Translations under genes and position numbers: made by a program | Assembly (NCBI GenBank): GCA_035523995.1 | Contig: DATKPQ010000039.1 | Span: 62,001-126,000, forward strand | Reading direction: 5' to 3' | From: JASHVB01 sp035523995 | Lineage (GTDB): Bacteria > Pseudomonadota > Alphaproteobacteria > Acetobacterales > Acetobacteraceae | Length of the DNA stretch: 64,000 bases | The notes under the pieces: generated by a model | The model's database searches: none | Told to the model about the DNA's origin: nothing | What the model saw: the letters and a program-made list of their open reading frames with translations, nothing else | In this document: piece by piece, positions 41,926 through 51,230 of the stretch | Layout: the number at the start of each line of letters is the position of its first letter | Numbering within the stretch: the stretch's first letter is position 1

Positions 41926-42250
41926 CCCGGAAAGTCATCCGTAAGATATTCGTGCGCGCTGCGTCAGCGGACAAAGAACGATCTGTAATATAATACGTAT
42001 TATCGTCAGTAATATCACCTACAATGCCACGCATACTGTGGCTTTTCTGCCATAATCACCGCAGTAATTCGGCAACAGGCCCGAACGATATTGTCTGTGT
42101 TTAATAGTCCCAACAATAATACCCGCGGGCCTGGATGGTGCCCCGTTGGCATGACGCGCCGGTTCGCCGGCGATTCATGCCGCGGAGGAAACGCCATTCG
42201 CTGACCTGGACGTTCTGCCGGGAATCCCCGGCACAATGAGGAGGATAAGA
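41926..42250. other. Long AT-rich leader of the porin gene
   Basis: The 325 bases before the porin are the most AT-rich in this part of the window, especially 41980-42120. They hold the palindrome at 41990-42003 and the strong GAGGA ribosome site. The promoter is expected here and leaves a long 5' leader. Confidence 0.5.
41990..42003. promoter_or_regulatory. Perfect palindrome ATAATACGTATTAT upstream of the porin
   Basis: A 14-base perfect palindrome in an AT-rich segment 248 bases before the porin start. Its AT-rich halves could serve as an operator or overlap a -10 element. Confidence 0.4.
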
Positions 42251-43765
42251 ATGCACAAGCTCAGATTGTTATTGTCCGCGGGGACGATACTGGGCCTGAT
42301 AGCCGGGACGGCGAACGCAGGCCGCATCATGGACATGGAGGGTAACCCGGCCACCGTTTCGGGCACCGGCCTCGTGACGTTGCCTGACGGATTCGGCGAA
42401 ATGGGCAGCCCCTATACCGGCGGCCAGGGCCTTGAGGGCGAAGCGGCGGTGCCCTTCTCCGTGCCGCAGCCCGGCAAGGTCAACATGCGCGTTAACCTGT
42501 TCGTTAACGAATTCCCGATGGCGTCGTGGTGGACAGGTATGGGCGGCAGCACGGCCAGCCCAGGCCTCGTCGGCAACAAGCAGCAGCCCTTCGGGATCTA
42601 CGGCTGGATCCGTCTTGATTTCGGCCTCGACGCCATGACCAAGACCGGCGTCAAGTACGGTGGCTTCGTCGAGATCCGCGAGAACAACACCACCAACATC
42701 ACCGGCAGCTCAACCGCAGTCACGACGACAAGCGCAGCAGGGGCCAGCACCGGCACGCTGACCGGCATCAGCTCGGGCTTTGCGCAGAATGCCTCGGCCG
42801 ACGCCGGGGACAACACACTCTATGTCCGCCACGCCAACGTTTATATCGGCACGGACCAGATTGGCTTCCTGCGCATGGGCACCGGCCTCGGTTCGCAGGT
42901 TCTTTACGAAACCGGTCTGTTCGACGATTTCGACATCGGCGGCTGGATTTCCTTCGCGTCGTCCAACATCGCCAGCGGGGCCGCCCCGGTGTGGCCATGG
43001 GCTGACGATGGCCAGTACTACATGGCCGCCCGGCTCCAGTATGTCTCGCCCGTGATCGATGGGTTCGACTTCGGTGTCGACTTCGCGCCGAACAACTCTA
43101 CGCCGTTCGATGGTTCAGGGTGCAACGCCGCCGGTGGCGGCGTGGGCTGCGCCACGCAGTCGTCCTCGACCCTTCCGGGCGACTTCGAGAACCGGTATCG
43201 CAACGAGGTCGGCGGTGCCCTGCGCTACCGCAACACCTTCGGCCCCATCGGCTTCGCGGGGAACGTCGGCTGGACCCACAGCGGTGTGGTCAACGACGCG
43301 GCTGTCGGGGTGCCGACATACAAGGGCCTGGACGTCGGCGACGCCGGTGCCACGGTGCAGTGGAACAAGCAACTCGAAATTGGCGGCAACATTATGTGGG
43401 GTGCGGTCAACAACGCGTGGGCCCCGATGCCCTCCGGCGGCAGCCATGCGTTGGCCTGGGTGGCCGGCGTGAAGTGGACCATCCCACAGCTTCCCGCGAC
43501 GCTCGGCGCCTACTACTTCAACTACAGGTACCAGGGCAACGTTACCCCGCTTTCCGCCACCTGTGGGTTCTGCACGCAGCGTACTTCGCAGGGTCTGGAT
43601 GTCGGTGCGGTCTATGGTTTCGGTCCCGGCGTCGTGGGCATCGTCGAATATGCCTGGGGCCAGGTCTACCAGGGCGACGTCGATCTGCTGACCAACACGG
43701 CGGGCAGCGCCTATAACACGGTTGATGCCAACGTGCTGACTGCCGGTCTGTCGGTCCGCTTCTGA
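42251..43765 (+). CDS. Outer-membrane porin
   Basis: A 504-residue exported β-barrel. The signal peptide is at 1-24 (LRLLLSAGTILGLIAGTANA). The mature part alternates polar and aromatic residues throughout (IYGWIRLDFGLDAM, ARLQYVSPVIDGFDFGVDFA, NRYRNEVGGALRYRNTFGP) and ends in a strand with C-terminal Phe (LSVRF), the outer-membrane insertion signature. It resembles general porins of Acetobacteraceae and related alphaproteobacteria. The start has GAGGA nine bases upstream. A strong intrinsic terminator follows 28 bases after the stop, so it is a monocistronic, probably highly expressed gene. Confidence 0.88.
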   Translation: MHKLRLLLSAGTILGLIAGTANAGRIMDMEGNPATVSGTGLVTLPDGFGEMGSPYTGGQGLEGEAAVPFSVPQPGKVNMRVNLFVNEFPMASWWTGMGGSTASPGLVGNKQQPFGIYGWIRLDFGLDAMTKTGVKYGGFVEIRENNTTNITGSSTAVTTTSAAGASTGTLTGISSGFAQNASADAGDNTLYVRHANVYIGTDQIGFLRMGTGLGSQVLYETGLFDDFDIGGWISFASSNIASGAAPVWPWADDGQYYMAARLQYVSPVIDGFDFGVDFAPNNSTPFDGSGCNAAGGGVGCATQSSSTLPGDFENRYRNEVGGALRYRNTFGPIGFAGNVGWTHSGVVNDAAVGVPTYKGLDVGDAGATVQWNKQLEIGGNIMWGAVNNAWAPMPSGGSHALAWVAGVKWTIPQLPATLGAYYFNYRYQGNVTPLSATCGFCTQRTSQGLDVGAVYGFGPGVVGIVEYAWGQVYQGDVDLLTNTAGSAYNTVDANVLTAGLSVRF

Positions 43766-43793
43766 TCACCGACAAACCTTGAACTGACGGAGC

Positions 43794-43827
43794 AAGCGGC
43801 GGGGCCAGTCCCCGCCGCTTCCTTTTT
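43794..43827 (+). terminator. Intrinsic terminator of the porin gene
   Basis: An 11-bp perfect stem AAGCGGCGGGG / CCCCGCCGCTT with a 5-base loop, followed by CC and a five-T run. It ends transcription from the porin; the opposite strand lacks the T-run equivalent in reverse orientation apart from the leading AA. Confidence 0.92.
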
Positions 43828-43960
43828 GGCGTCATGTTTAGCCGAGCGCGCACCGGACCACGACCATCGAACGCTGCTCAATTTGAGCGTGAGTCGCTCC
43901 CAAAAGCCGAATCTTGCGTAGGTGCTGCCCGGCTGCGCTCTCCGCGGGACGGCGCCTCGG

Positions 43961-46135
43961 TCAGTGCTGGTCTGGCTTCCTATCATGCTCTGCGGGGGCA
44001 GGATGCGGTGGCGGAGCAGGATGAGCCTGTGGTGGCGGCCCAGCATGAGCCGGCGCCGGACCAGGCGGGTGCGGCTCCACGTGGGCTTCCGGCGGAGGAC
44101 CAAGCGGCTCGGGCGGCGCATGGGCTTCCGGCGGCGGTCTCCGAGGCTCAGGCGCCACATGCGCCGCCGGCGGGGGGCCATGCGGCTCAGGCGCCACGTG
44201 TGCCTCCGGCAGAGGTCCATGTGGCTCAGATGCCGCGTGCACTGGCCCGCCAGCGTGAAGTTGGGGCGGCCCATGCTGTGGCGCCGGCGGATGCACCTCA
44301 GGGCCGCGGGATGCCGCGGGGGGCGCAACCTCGTGCGCCACGGGCCGATGTTCCAGGACAGGTGCGGCGGGACGTTCGCCCGGATGCTGCAGTCCCTCCG
44401 CCGGATGCTGCATGCCAGGCTCTTCCGTGCGCCGAACCTCCGGCCCTGACGTTGGAGGCCCATGTTCCGCAACCGGCGGTGCAATCCCCGGGCGCGCAAC
44501 GCCGGCCGGCACTGGTTCGTGCCGCTCTGTCACGCCGGCGGGTGGCACGTGCCCGATCGGAGGCGGTCCGCCTTCGCGCGCCGCTGGGGTGTGCAACGCC
44601 GGCGCCCCCAGGCCGGCCGGGTGCGTCAAGCCGGCCGCGGCCGGCGGCACGCCCGGCCGATGCTGCGAAGGAGCAGGCAATGGCGGGCGCGCGGCGACAC
44701 CATTCACCCGCGGCATCGGATGGATCGCAGGACCAGGCGCCACATGCGCGGCGACGGGGGCGCCTCGTGGCGCCTCCGGCAGATGCATCGTGCGTGCGAG
44801 GTTCGGCGTGATCCCCACCGTCGCGGCTGTCGGCCGGATCGGCGCGGCGCCGATGACTGGCCTGGCCGTCGCCAGCATCCGCGGATCGATGTGCACCGCA
44901 GCCTGCCGGACCAGCCGCGACTCGGCCATTGCGGCAGCCGGAATTGCGGTGACCGCGCCGCGGTTGAGATAACTGTTCATCGGCAGCGGACGGCCGATCG
45001 CCGCCATGTCCCTTACGTCGCGACGGTTGACGGCGCGCAGCCAAGCGTCGGACGCGTGGAACCACGGGTGATACGGCTCTTGCGGCGCCAGCGGGAACCA
45101 TCCCACCGTGCCCGCCTGCACTGCCGAACCCACGCCAAAGAAAGCGACCAGCGCCGGTGCATAGACCGGTGGCCCCGCCTCCGCGACGACGCCGGGCGAC
45201 CACCCCCATCGGCCGCCGATCTGCACCCATCGTCCGTAATGGAACGGCGCAAAGCCCCATCGATCGCTGTCGATCCAGGTCCAGCCCCAGGGCGCCACCC
45301 AGGCCCAATACCCCTCCTGATACGGCGCCCAGCCAGCAGCAACCTGCGGATACCAGATGTCGCCGTAGTCGGAGGTCTGGGTCCAGGAGCCGTAGGCCGA
45401 GAGGTCATCACCCCCCGGCATTTGGGTGACAACAGGCGGCGCCGCTGCGATCTGTGGCGAAACAGACTGCTGCTGCCAGGCTGCCAGGAAGGCGTCCGTC
45501 TGTGCTGGCCCGACGCTGCCCTGGAAGGTTTGTACCCCGGTGATCGTTGCGGTTTGGCCCGCCGAAACCTGCAGCGACAGGCCCGACCCGCCCACCTGGG
45601 CCGAGCCTGCAAGCACGGTTACCATCGTCGGACTCTGCGTGTCGCCTGCCACAATGTCGTAGCGGCCCGGCCCGGAGAACGTCACCAGCCCGCGGGGCGT
45701 CTGCACCGACCACGCCTCGCTCGGCGCCAGGCCGTTCAGGCCCAGGTAGATCTCCCCCTCTGGGAGCGTCGATTGCAGCCCGTTCGCGTCCAGCGTGTCC
45801 ACGTCAAGTTCGGTGCCGCCCGCCATACCGATGACGCTGTCGGAGATCGCCACCTTTGCCGAGGCGTCCGGCTCGGTCCACAACGAATCGCCTGACGCAA
45901 CCGGATAGTTGGCGACGGCCTGGCTCCACTGGTCCTGGTCTGTCGTGTGGAAGGATACGCCACCGTTGATCTGTTGCAGCCAACCGACTCGCTCGGGCGG
46001 ATTTTCCGCCTGCTGGCCCGGTGCGACGGCTTGAGGCGCAGGCTGCGCCAGTACTGCCGGCGGAAGGCCGGGCGTCAACAAGCCCGCAAGTGCGGTGGCC
46101 GCGCAAAGGCGGACGATCAGGGAGGGCGGGCGCAT
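43961..46135 (-). CDS. DUF6600/FecR-like exported protein with a Pro/His-rich tail
   Basis: A 724-residue envelope protein. The signal peptide is at about 5-30. A FecR-like part follows (VASGDSLWTEPDASAKVAI, GGTELDVDTLDANGL, VQTPRGLVTFSGPGRYDI). Around residues 240-350 the DUF6600 pattern appears: W/Y-rich strands SAYGSWTQTSDYGDIWYP, GWAPYQEGYWAWVAPWGWTW, DRWGFAPFHYGRW and WGWSPG. The last 300 residues are Pro/Ala/His-rich low complexity with HVAPEP-like repeats, probably unfolded. The function of this family is unknown; the repeats suggest a surface or periplasm-spanning tail. The tail's GC periodicity produces many false frames on the other strand. Confidence 0.85.
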   Translation of the reverse strand: MRPPSLIVRLCAATALAGLLTPGLPPAVLAQPAPQAVAPGQQAENPPERVGWLQQINGGVSFHTTDQDQWSQAVANYPVASGDSLWTEPDASAKVAISDSVIGMAGGTELDVDTLDANGLQSTLPEGEIYLGLNGLAPSEAWSVQTPRGLVTFSGPGRYDIVAGDTQSPTMVTVLAGSAQVGGSGLSLQVSAGQTATITGVQTFQGSVGPAQTDAFLAAWQQQSVSPQIAAAPPVVTQMPGGDDLSAYGSWTQTSDYGDIWYPQVAAGWAPYQEGYWAWVAPWGWTWIDSDRWGFAPFHYGRWVQIGGRWGWSPGVVAEAGPPVYAPALVAFFGVGSAVQAGTVGWFPLAPQEPYHPWFHASDAWLRAVNRRDVRDMAAIGRPLPMNSYLNRGAVTAIPAAAMAESRLVRQAAVHIDPRMLATARPVIGAAPIRPTAATVGITPNLARTMHLPEAPRGAPVAAHVAPGPAIHPMPRVNGVAARPPLPAPSQHRPGVPPAAAGLTHPAGLGAPALHTPAAREGGPPPIGHVPPAGVTERHEPVPAGVARPGIAPPVAEHGPPTSGPEVRRTEEPGMQHPAEGLQHPGERPAAPVLEHRPVAHEVAPPAASRGPEVHPPAPQHGPPQLHAGGPVHAASEPHGPLPEAHVAPEPHGPPPAAHVAPEPRRPPPEAHAPPEPLGPPPEAHVEPHPPGPAPAHAGPPPQAHPAPPPHPAPAEHDRKPDQH

Positions 46136-46314
46136 CGTGCGACTCCATCGCTTTCGGACGGCGCGCAACGTAACCCGCCAACCATGGCGAAACGGCGACG
46201 AGCCGGTGCTCTTTTATGACACCGATGCGACATGGCCCCGCCGTGGCGGCGCCATCAAATTGCCGGTCGGCACCCCACTTATGGGAGTGACCGCTTTGAG
46301 GAGGAGGACCCGCG

Positions 46315-46533
46315 ATGTGTCGGACCCGTGCTTTCTGCCGCGCTGTGCTGCCGATGCTCGCCGCATTGGGGCTGGCGGCGCTGGTCAGCGGCTGCGTCGC
46401 GTATCCGGCCTATCCCGGTTACGGCTACTACGGACCGGGATATGGGTACGGCTATGCGCCGGGCGGCTATGTCGCGATCGGTGGCGGATGGGGCGGTGGT
46501 TGGCACGGCGGTGGCTGGGGCTGGCACCACTGA
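46315..46533 (+). CDS. Small Gly/Tyr-rich lipoprotein
   Basis: A 72-residue protein with a lipobox LVSGC at 23-27, so a lipoprotein signal peptide with Cys27 as lipid site. The mature chain is Tyr/Gly/Pro-rich (YPGYGYYGPGYGYGYAPGGY) and ends in a Trp/His/Gly-rich run. This kind of small YG-rich lipoprotein is common near envelope genes. The ATG follows GAGGAGGA by several bases. It lies divergently from the DUF6600 gene, sharing its promoter region. Role unknown. Confidence 0.75.
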   Translation: MCRTRAFCRAVLPMLAALGLAALVSGCVAYPAYPGYGYYGPGYGYGYAPGGYVAIGGGWGGGWHGGGWGWHH

Positions 46534-46657
46534 CGGCCACCGCGGGACTTGCGCGGCACGCCCCGGGATCTGACATCATGGTCGCGGGCGCTCGGATGGA
46601 ACGGCTGATCGCACGACACGTCAAAGAACAGCGCGTCCGTCGTCCGAGCCAGGCAGC

Positions 46658-47944
46658 ATGTCCTATTTCGAGATCGTCGCCATTCTGTTGCTGGTCACCG
46701 CGACGGCGGGCTTCATCAATTACCGCTGGCTGCATATGCCCAGCGCGATCGGCTTGCTCGTCATCGCCCTGCTGCTGTCGCTCGGCGTTACCTTGGCCGG
46801 CCACATCGCCGCAGCCGCCGGTCTGCGCACCGGCATCGCGCAGGCGCTGACCGCGGCGGACCTGCCGCATCTTCTGTTTGACAGCGTGTTGAGCTTCATG
46901 TTGTTCGCCGGTGCGCTGCATCTGGATCTGCGGGAGCTCCGCGATCACAGCGCGACCGTGCTCGTGCTGGCCACCGTCGGCGTGCTGCTGTCCATCGCGC
47001 TGTATGGCGGCGCGATGTGGTGGTTGTTCCGCCTGAGCGGCGCAGCGGTGCCTCTGCCCTGGTGTCTGGTGCTGGGCGCCGTTCTCGCACCCACCGATCC
47101 GATCGCAGTCACCGGTCTGCTGCGGGAGGTGGGGTTGCCGCAGGGCTTGCTCGCCGTCATCACCGGCGAAAGTCTGTTCAATGACGGGGTCGCGGTCGTG
47201 GTGTTCACCGTCCTGTTGGACGTCGCCATTGGCGGGAGCGGTCATTCGGGCTGGCTTTCCCCTGTATGGGCCTTCCTGCGCGAGGCAGGCGGAGGTGCCA
47301 TGTTGGGTCTGGCCGCCGGTTGGATCGCCTGCGCGGCCATGCGGCTGGTGGACGACTACAACCTGGAACTGACGATTACGCTGGCCCTGGTGACCGTGAC
47401 CTATAGCGTGGCGAGCCAGCTTGGTCTCTCCGGCCCGATCGCGGTGGTGCTCTCAGGCGTGCTGGTCGGCAGCCACGGCACCCAACACGCCATGAGCGAA
47501 ACGACACGCACCAACATCATCCTGTTCTGGTCCCTGATCGACGAACTGCTGACCGCTCTGCTGTTCCTGCTGGTGGGGCTGGAGACACTGACGATCGACA
47601 CGGGCCGCCTGTGGCCGGGGATGATGGCCGGCGGCGTCGTTCTGGCTGTGCTGGTGCGTTTCATCAGCGCCGGGCTGCCGGCAGCGATGCTGAACCTGCG
47701 GCGGCTGCATCAATGGCGCGGCGTCGCGGTGCTGACCTGGGGCGGGCTGCGGGGCGGCCTGTCGGTGGCTATGGCGCTGAGCCTGCCGGATGGGGCGTAT
47801 CGCACACCGTTGCTACAGGTCTGCTACGCCGTGGTGGTGTTCACGATCGTGGTGCAGGGACTGACGATGCCGCCGCTGGTGCGCCTGCTGTACGGGGCGC
47901 CGGTAAGGGCACGGGGCGGCGGTAAGGGCGCCGGAACGGCATGA
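46658..47944 (+). CDS. Na+/H+ antiporter (CPA1, NhaP-like)
   Basis: A 428-residue inner-membrane antiporter with about 12 helices. Typical CPA1 features are VLSFMLFAGALHLDLRELRD, the ion-binding region VLGAVLAPTDPIAVTGLLRE and ITGESLFNDGVAVVVF with the paired Asn-Asp of this superfamily, and RGVAVLTWGGLRGGLSVAMALSLP near the C-terminal helices. It exchanges Na+ or K+ for protons. No C-terminal regulatory domain is present. It starts at an ATG with no clear consensus ribosome site and stands alone. Confidence 0.92.
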   Translation: MSYFEIVAILLLVTATAGFINYRWLHMPSAIGLLVIALLLSLGVTLAGHIAAAAGLRTGIAQALTAADLPHLLFDSVLSFMLFAGALHLDLRELRDHSATVLVLATVGVLLSIALYGGAMWWLFRLSGAAVPLPWCLVLGAVLAPTDPIAVTGLLREVGLPQGLLAVITGESLFNDGVAVVVFTVLLDVAIGGSGHSGWLSPVWAFLREAGGGAMLGLAAGWIACAAMRLVDDYNLELTITLALVTVTYSVASQLGLSGPIAVVLSGVLVGSHGTQHAMSETTRTNIILFWSLIDELLTALLFLLVGLETLTIDTGRLWPGMMAGGVVLAVLVRFISAGLPAAMLNLRRLHQWRGVAVLTWGGLRGGLSVAMALSLPDGAYRTPLLQVCYAVVVFTIVVQGLTMPPLVRLLYGAPVRARGGGKGAGTA

Positions 47945-48759
47945 CAGGGGTAGGGTGGGGCATGGTAGCCGCAGGCCGAAGCAGCATCATGGGGTGTAGG
48001 GCGGTGCGGCGTGGCTGGAATCACCATGGCGGGACCGCCGTGTCGGTTCCGTTCCCCAATGGGAACAACCGACCCGTCATGACTCGCCGTGAGCCGGCCA
48101 CCAGTGCACAACCGATCGGGTCGCCGCGCGACCGCACCCGATCATCGATGGAAGACGGCCGCCGAACCGCAATCCAAAGCCAAGGCCCATGGCCCGGCCA
48201 TAAACGACCACAGTCGGCGCAGCACCGGTCAGGCCTGACTTGCAGGGGCGGTATGGCACGAGTGGGGCAGTGGCACCGGTGCAGCACGAAGCAGCGGGGG
48301 AAGCGAGCAGCGGCGGCGGGCAACCTCGTCGATGCCGAATCCGAACGACTGACCGCGGTTGGGAGCAATGCCGCGACCGCGCGCGCGAGACAGCCGGGCG
48401 GCACTATAGGGGGTAACTAACCAATGGTCAACATAAATAACAGATCGTGTCTTGTTTTTTTTACCACCGGCACCTCGCGCCTGCGCTCTGACAGTGTGGC
48501 GTAGCTGCCGAAGCCGATCACGGTATGCCGGTAGTGTCGCTGTCTGACCAATACACCGGCCTTTGTGTTTGCCGGGAGCGCTCCTGGCGGCACTGCCGTT
48601 TTCTAGTTGTGTTGGCGCCTTGCTGAGACCTTCTCTGAAGCCAAGAGCGTGGCAGAGTGGGACTTCCGTCAAGCGTGACGAGCCTGTGACGTTCTTCACA
48701 CGCCCCCCGCGACATGGGTGGTATTGTAAATGTCGGGCAGTTTCAAAGGAGGGATCGCA
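47945..48759. other. Long intergenic region
   Basis: About 815 bases without a supported gene. From 48420 it contains an AT-rich island (AACATAAATAACAG, then a T8 run) that contrasts with the surroundings and may hold the promoter of the cysteine-peptidase-like gene. Open frames on both strands have no family pattern. Confidence 0.4.
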
Positions 48760-49359
48760 ATGGTCGCGCGTTCGCAACCACCTATGTTGCGCCAACCGGC
48801 AGGCAGCCTCAAATGCTGGGCATACGCATTGTCGTCATGGATGGCGGTAACGCACGCTCGGAAAGCCACAGCGCCTGAGGCGATCATCGCCGCCTGCCGG
48901 TCCTTCTGCGTCTTTGGGAGCGACGCCCTCAATCCAAAATTCATCGACAAGATTTTGGAATCTCCGTTCATTCGTATGGGATGGAAGGTCCTGGACGGCG
49001 CTGACCTCGATCTTGCAGAGGTCGATGTCTTGCTGCATTTTGGCTACATATATGTCATAGCCGACGTTAAGCGAGGACCCCTCGCTGTCGGGCCGCCGCC
49101 GCCGTCGCATGCCCGCCTGATTTACAAGAATACTGATCCCAAGCTGGTTGCGGCCGGCAGCGCGACGGCGCAACTTGGGGTGATGGACCCGATTTCGGGC
49201 GATACGATCTGGGATCTGCGTGATGTAGGAAACTTCAATCTGATCCTTGGATTTCCTCAGGAGAACCTGAACGATTCGCCCGCGACGCCCCCGTTCAGGC
49301 AATGGCTTGCACGAGTGAACGACAAGGAAGTGACCCAGTTTACTCCAGCCGCACCCTGA
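48760..49359 (+). CDS. Papain-like cysteine peptidase candidate
   Basis: A 199-residue protein with GGAGG seven bases before the ATG. The N-terminal motif QPAGSLKCWAYALSSWMA at 12-29 has the arrangement of C39/C70-like papain-fold enzymes: oxyanion-hole Gln12 and Cys19 at a helix start followed by Trp20. Further on, SHARLIYK at 116-123 provides His117, and VMDPISGDTIW at 141-151 provides Asp143, in the expected order Cys-His-Asp and with the DPxxGD strand seen in such peptidases. No signal peptide, so cytoplasmic or secreted by a special system; effector-like peptidases have this size. The family assignment is from the triad pattern. Confidence 0.7.
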   Translation: MVARSQPPMLRQPAGSLKCWAYALSSWMAVTHARKATAPEAIIAACRSFCVFGSDALNPKFIDKILESPFIRMGWKVLDGADLDLAEVDVLLHFGYIYVIADVKRGPLAVGPPPPSHARLIYKNTDPKLVAAGSATAQLGVMDPISGDTIWDLRDVGNFNLILGFPQENLNDSPATPPFRQWLARVNDKEVTQFTPAAP

Positions 49360-49649
49360 TGGCGGCGCCTGTTCTTCACCCAAGCGGCAGCACGCTGGGA
49401 GCAGACTGTGCGACCAAATCTCGCGGACTTGCCCCGCCTCCGGCCCGTCCTCGACCCGCTTTCGTGCGAGCGCTCAAGTGAGGTCGCGGTCTGCTTCGAA
49501 AGCCTGGAATTCAACGACGTCCGGATTAGGCAAACGCTGGCGCGTCCTGGACGGAGTGATCAGTGCACCCTTCGCGCGCGGCGTTGCCATCAACGCTGCA
49601 ATCTCACGTGGCGAAAAGCTTGATCTCGAACACGGTGTACTTTGAAAGA
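49360..49649. other. Intergenic region between convergent genes
   Basis: A 71-codon frame from a GTG at 49408, with GGGAG upstream, may be open by chance; its product has no pattern I recognise. No terminator hairpin was found. Confidence 0.35.
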
Positions 49650-51230
49650 TCAGTTCCTGCCTTCGGATTTTGCCGCAATTTCGGCAAGGAGCAGTTCCAG
49701 ATCCGCGAGGCTGACCGGCTTCACAAGGTGATAATCAAACCCCGCCTCCGACGCCAAGACCTTGTCCCGCTCCCGCCCCCAGCCGGTTTGCGCGATGATC
49801 GTCAATTTTTTGAAACGTTCGTCCCGGCGAAACGCACGGCAGACGGCATACCCATCCATCCCCGGCAGCCCGATATCGAGCACGATCACGTCCGGCCCGA
49901 ACGTCTCCGCTGCCCGAAGCGCAGCCCGTCCGTCGTCGGCGAGGTGATAGGTATGACCAATCTCCTCCAGCATCAGACCGACGGTCTGTGCAACCGCTTC
50001 GTTGTCGTCCACCACCAGTACCTTCAACGACCGGCTGGCCGGCGCTGATTGCGAGGGCGCTTCGACCTCGGGCAGCGGCGGCAGCAGGCTGGCATCGGCA
50101 ATCGGAAGCCGCACCGTGAATCTGCTGCCTTTGCCGACGCCGGGACTCTCCAAGGCAACCGAACCGCCGTGCATGGCAACCAGCCGCCGCACCAGCGCGA
50201 GCCCAATACCAAGGCCTCCTTTCGCACGACCATCATGATAATCGATCTGAGTGAACAATTCGAACACGCGCGACTGCATATTGAGGGGAATGCCGAGGCC
50301 GTTGTCCGTCACGGTGATCTCTGCCTCGTCGCCGTCGCGCTCGACCGAGAGCGTGATGCGTCCACCCTCCGGCGTATATTTCGCCGCGTTGTTGAGAAGG
50401 TTACTGACCACCTGCGCAAGCCGCGTCAGATCGGCGTCGAGCCAAATCGCGTCCGGCGATGTCTTCACCGTCAACGAATGTCCCGCAGCCTCGATCAACG
50501 GCTGGCTTGCCTCCAGCGCCGAGCGGACGACGTCCACAGCCTGAATGGCCTGCTTGCGCAGCTCGATCTTGCCCTGGGTCACCCGCGACACATCCAGGAG
50601 ATCGTCGATCAGGCGCACAAGATGGACGAGCTGTCGGTCCATCATGTCGCGGATATTGTTCGCGTCGGCGCTGTTGGGATTCTTGCGCAGGATATCCAGG
50701 CCATGCCGCAGCGGCGCGAGCGGGTTGCGCAACTCATGCGCCAAGGTTGCCAGGAATTCGTCCTTGCGCCGGTCGGATTCCTGGAGGGCTTCGGCGTAGG
50801 CCTGCAGTTCGTCTCGCTGCGCGGCGATCTGCTGCCGTTGCCGGTACAGCTCGAAGAACACCTCGGCCTTGCTGCGCAGGATGTCCGCTTCGATCGGCTT
50901 CTGGATGAAATCGACCGCGCCGGCCTCGTAGCCGCGGAAGCGGCGTTGGCTGTCGGCAGTTCCCGCCGTGACGAACATGATCGGGATACGCCGCGTGCGT
51001 TCATTGCCGCGCATCAGTTCGGCGAGCTCGAAACCGTTCAGTCCGGGCATCTGCACGTCGATCAGCGCGAGCGCCACGTCGTGCCGCAGCAAGAGCTCCA
51101 GCGCCTCGTCACCGGAGCGTGCCTTGAGCTGCACCAGCCCGTCTCGGCGCAGCAGCGCCGCGAGGGAAAACAGATTCTCCTCCAGATCATCCACCAGGAG
51201 GAAATGAACAGGCGCGATCGTCGCGGTCAT
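49650..51230 (-). CDS. REC-HisKA-HATPase-REC hybrid histidine kinase
   Basis: A 526-residue cytoplasmic kinase with receiver domains at both ends. REC1 (7-125) has Asp58 in ALIDVQMPG. A coiled coil leads to HisKA with His165 (LAHELRNPLAPL). HATPase follows (DNGLGIP, KGGLGIGLALVRR), then REC2 (about 405-520) with the acceptor Asp in VIVLDIGLPG and the conserved Lys in LVKPVS. It has no membrane helix and no DNA-binding domain. It is the last gene of the four-gene CheR/CheB module and overlaps cheB by four bases, so it probably takes phosphate from or gives it to the large kinase. Confidence 0.94.
   Translation of the reverse strand: MTATIAPVHFLLVDDLEENLFSLAALLRRDGLVQLKARSGDEALELLLRHDVALALIDVQMPGLNGFELAELMRGNERTRRIPIMFVTAGTADSQRRFRGYEAGAVDFIQKPIEADILRSKAEVFFELYRQRQQIAAQRDELQAYAEALQESDRRKDEFLATLAHELRNPLAPLRHGLDILRKNPNSADANNIRDMMDRQLVHLVRLIDDLLDVSRVTQGKIELRKQAIQAVDVVRSALEASQPLIEAAGHSLTVKTSPDAIWLDADLTRLAQVVSNLLNNAAKYTPEGGRITLSVERDGDEAEITVTDNGLGIPLNMQSRVFELFTQIDYHDGRAKGGLGIGLALVRRLVAMHGGSVALESPGVGKGSRFTVRLPIADASLLPPLPEVEAPSQSAPASRSLKVLVVDDNEAVAQTVGLMLEEIGHTYHLADDGRAALRAAETFGPDVIVLDIGLPGMDGYAVCRAFRRDERFKKLTIIAQTGWGRERDKVLASEAGFDYHLVKPVSLADLELLLAEIAAKSEGRN

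Noticed and set aside
43834..44811. Long plus-strand frames over the DUF6600 gene tail
   Set aside because: They come from the GC-rich Pro/His-rich codons of the opposite strand and have low-complexity products with no start signal.
48420..48470. Terminator by the T8 run
   Set aside because: No GC-rich stem precedes the T-run in either direction; it is better read as an AT-rich promoter island.
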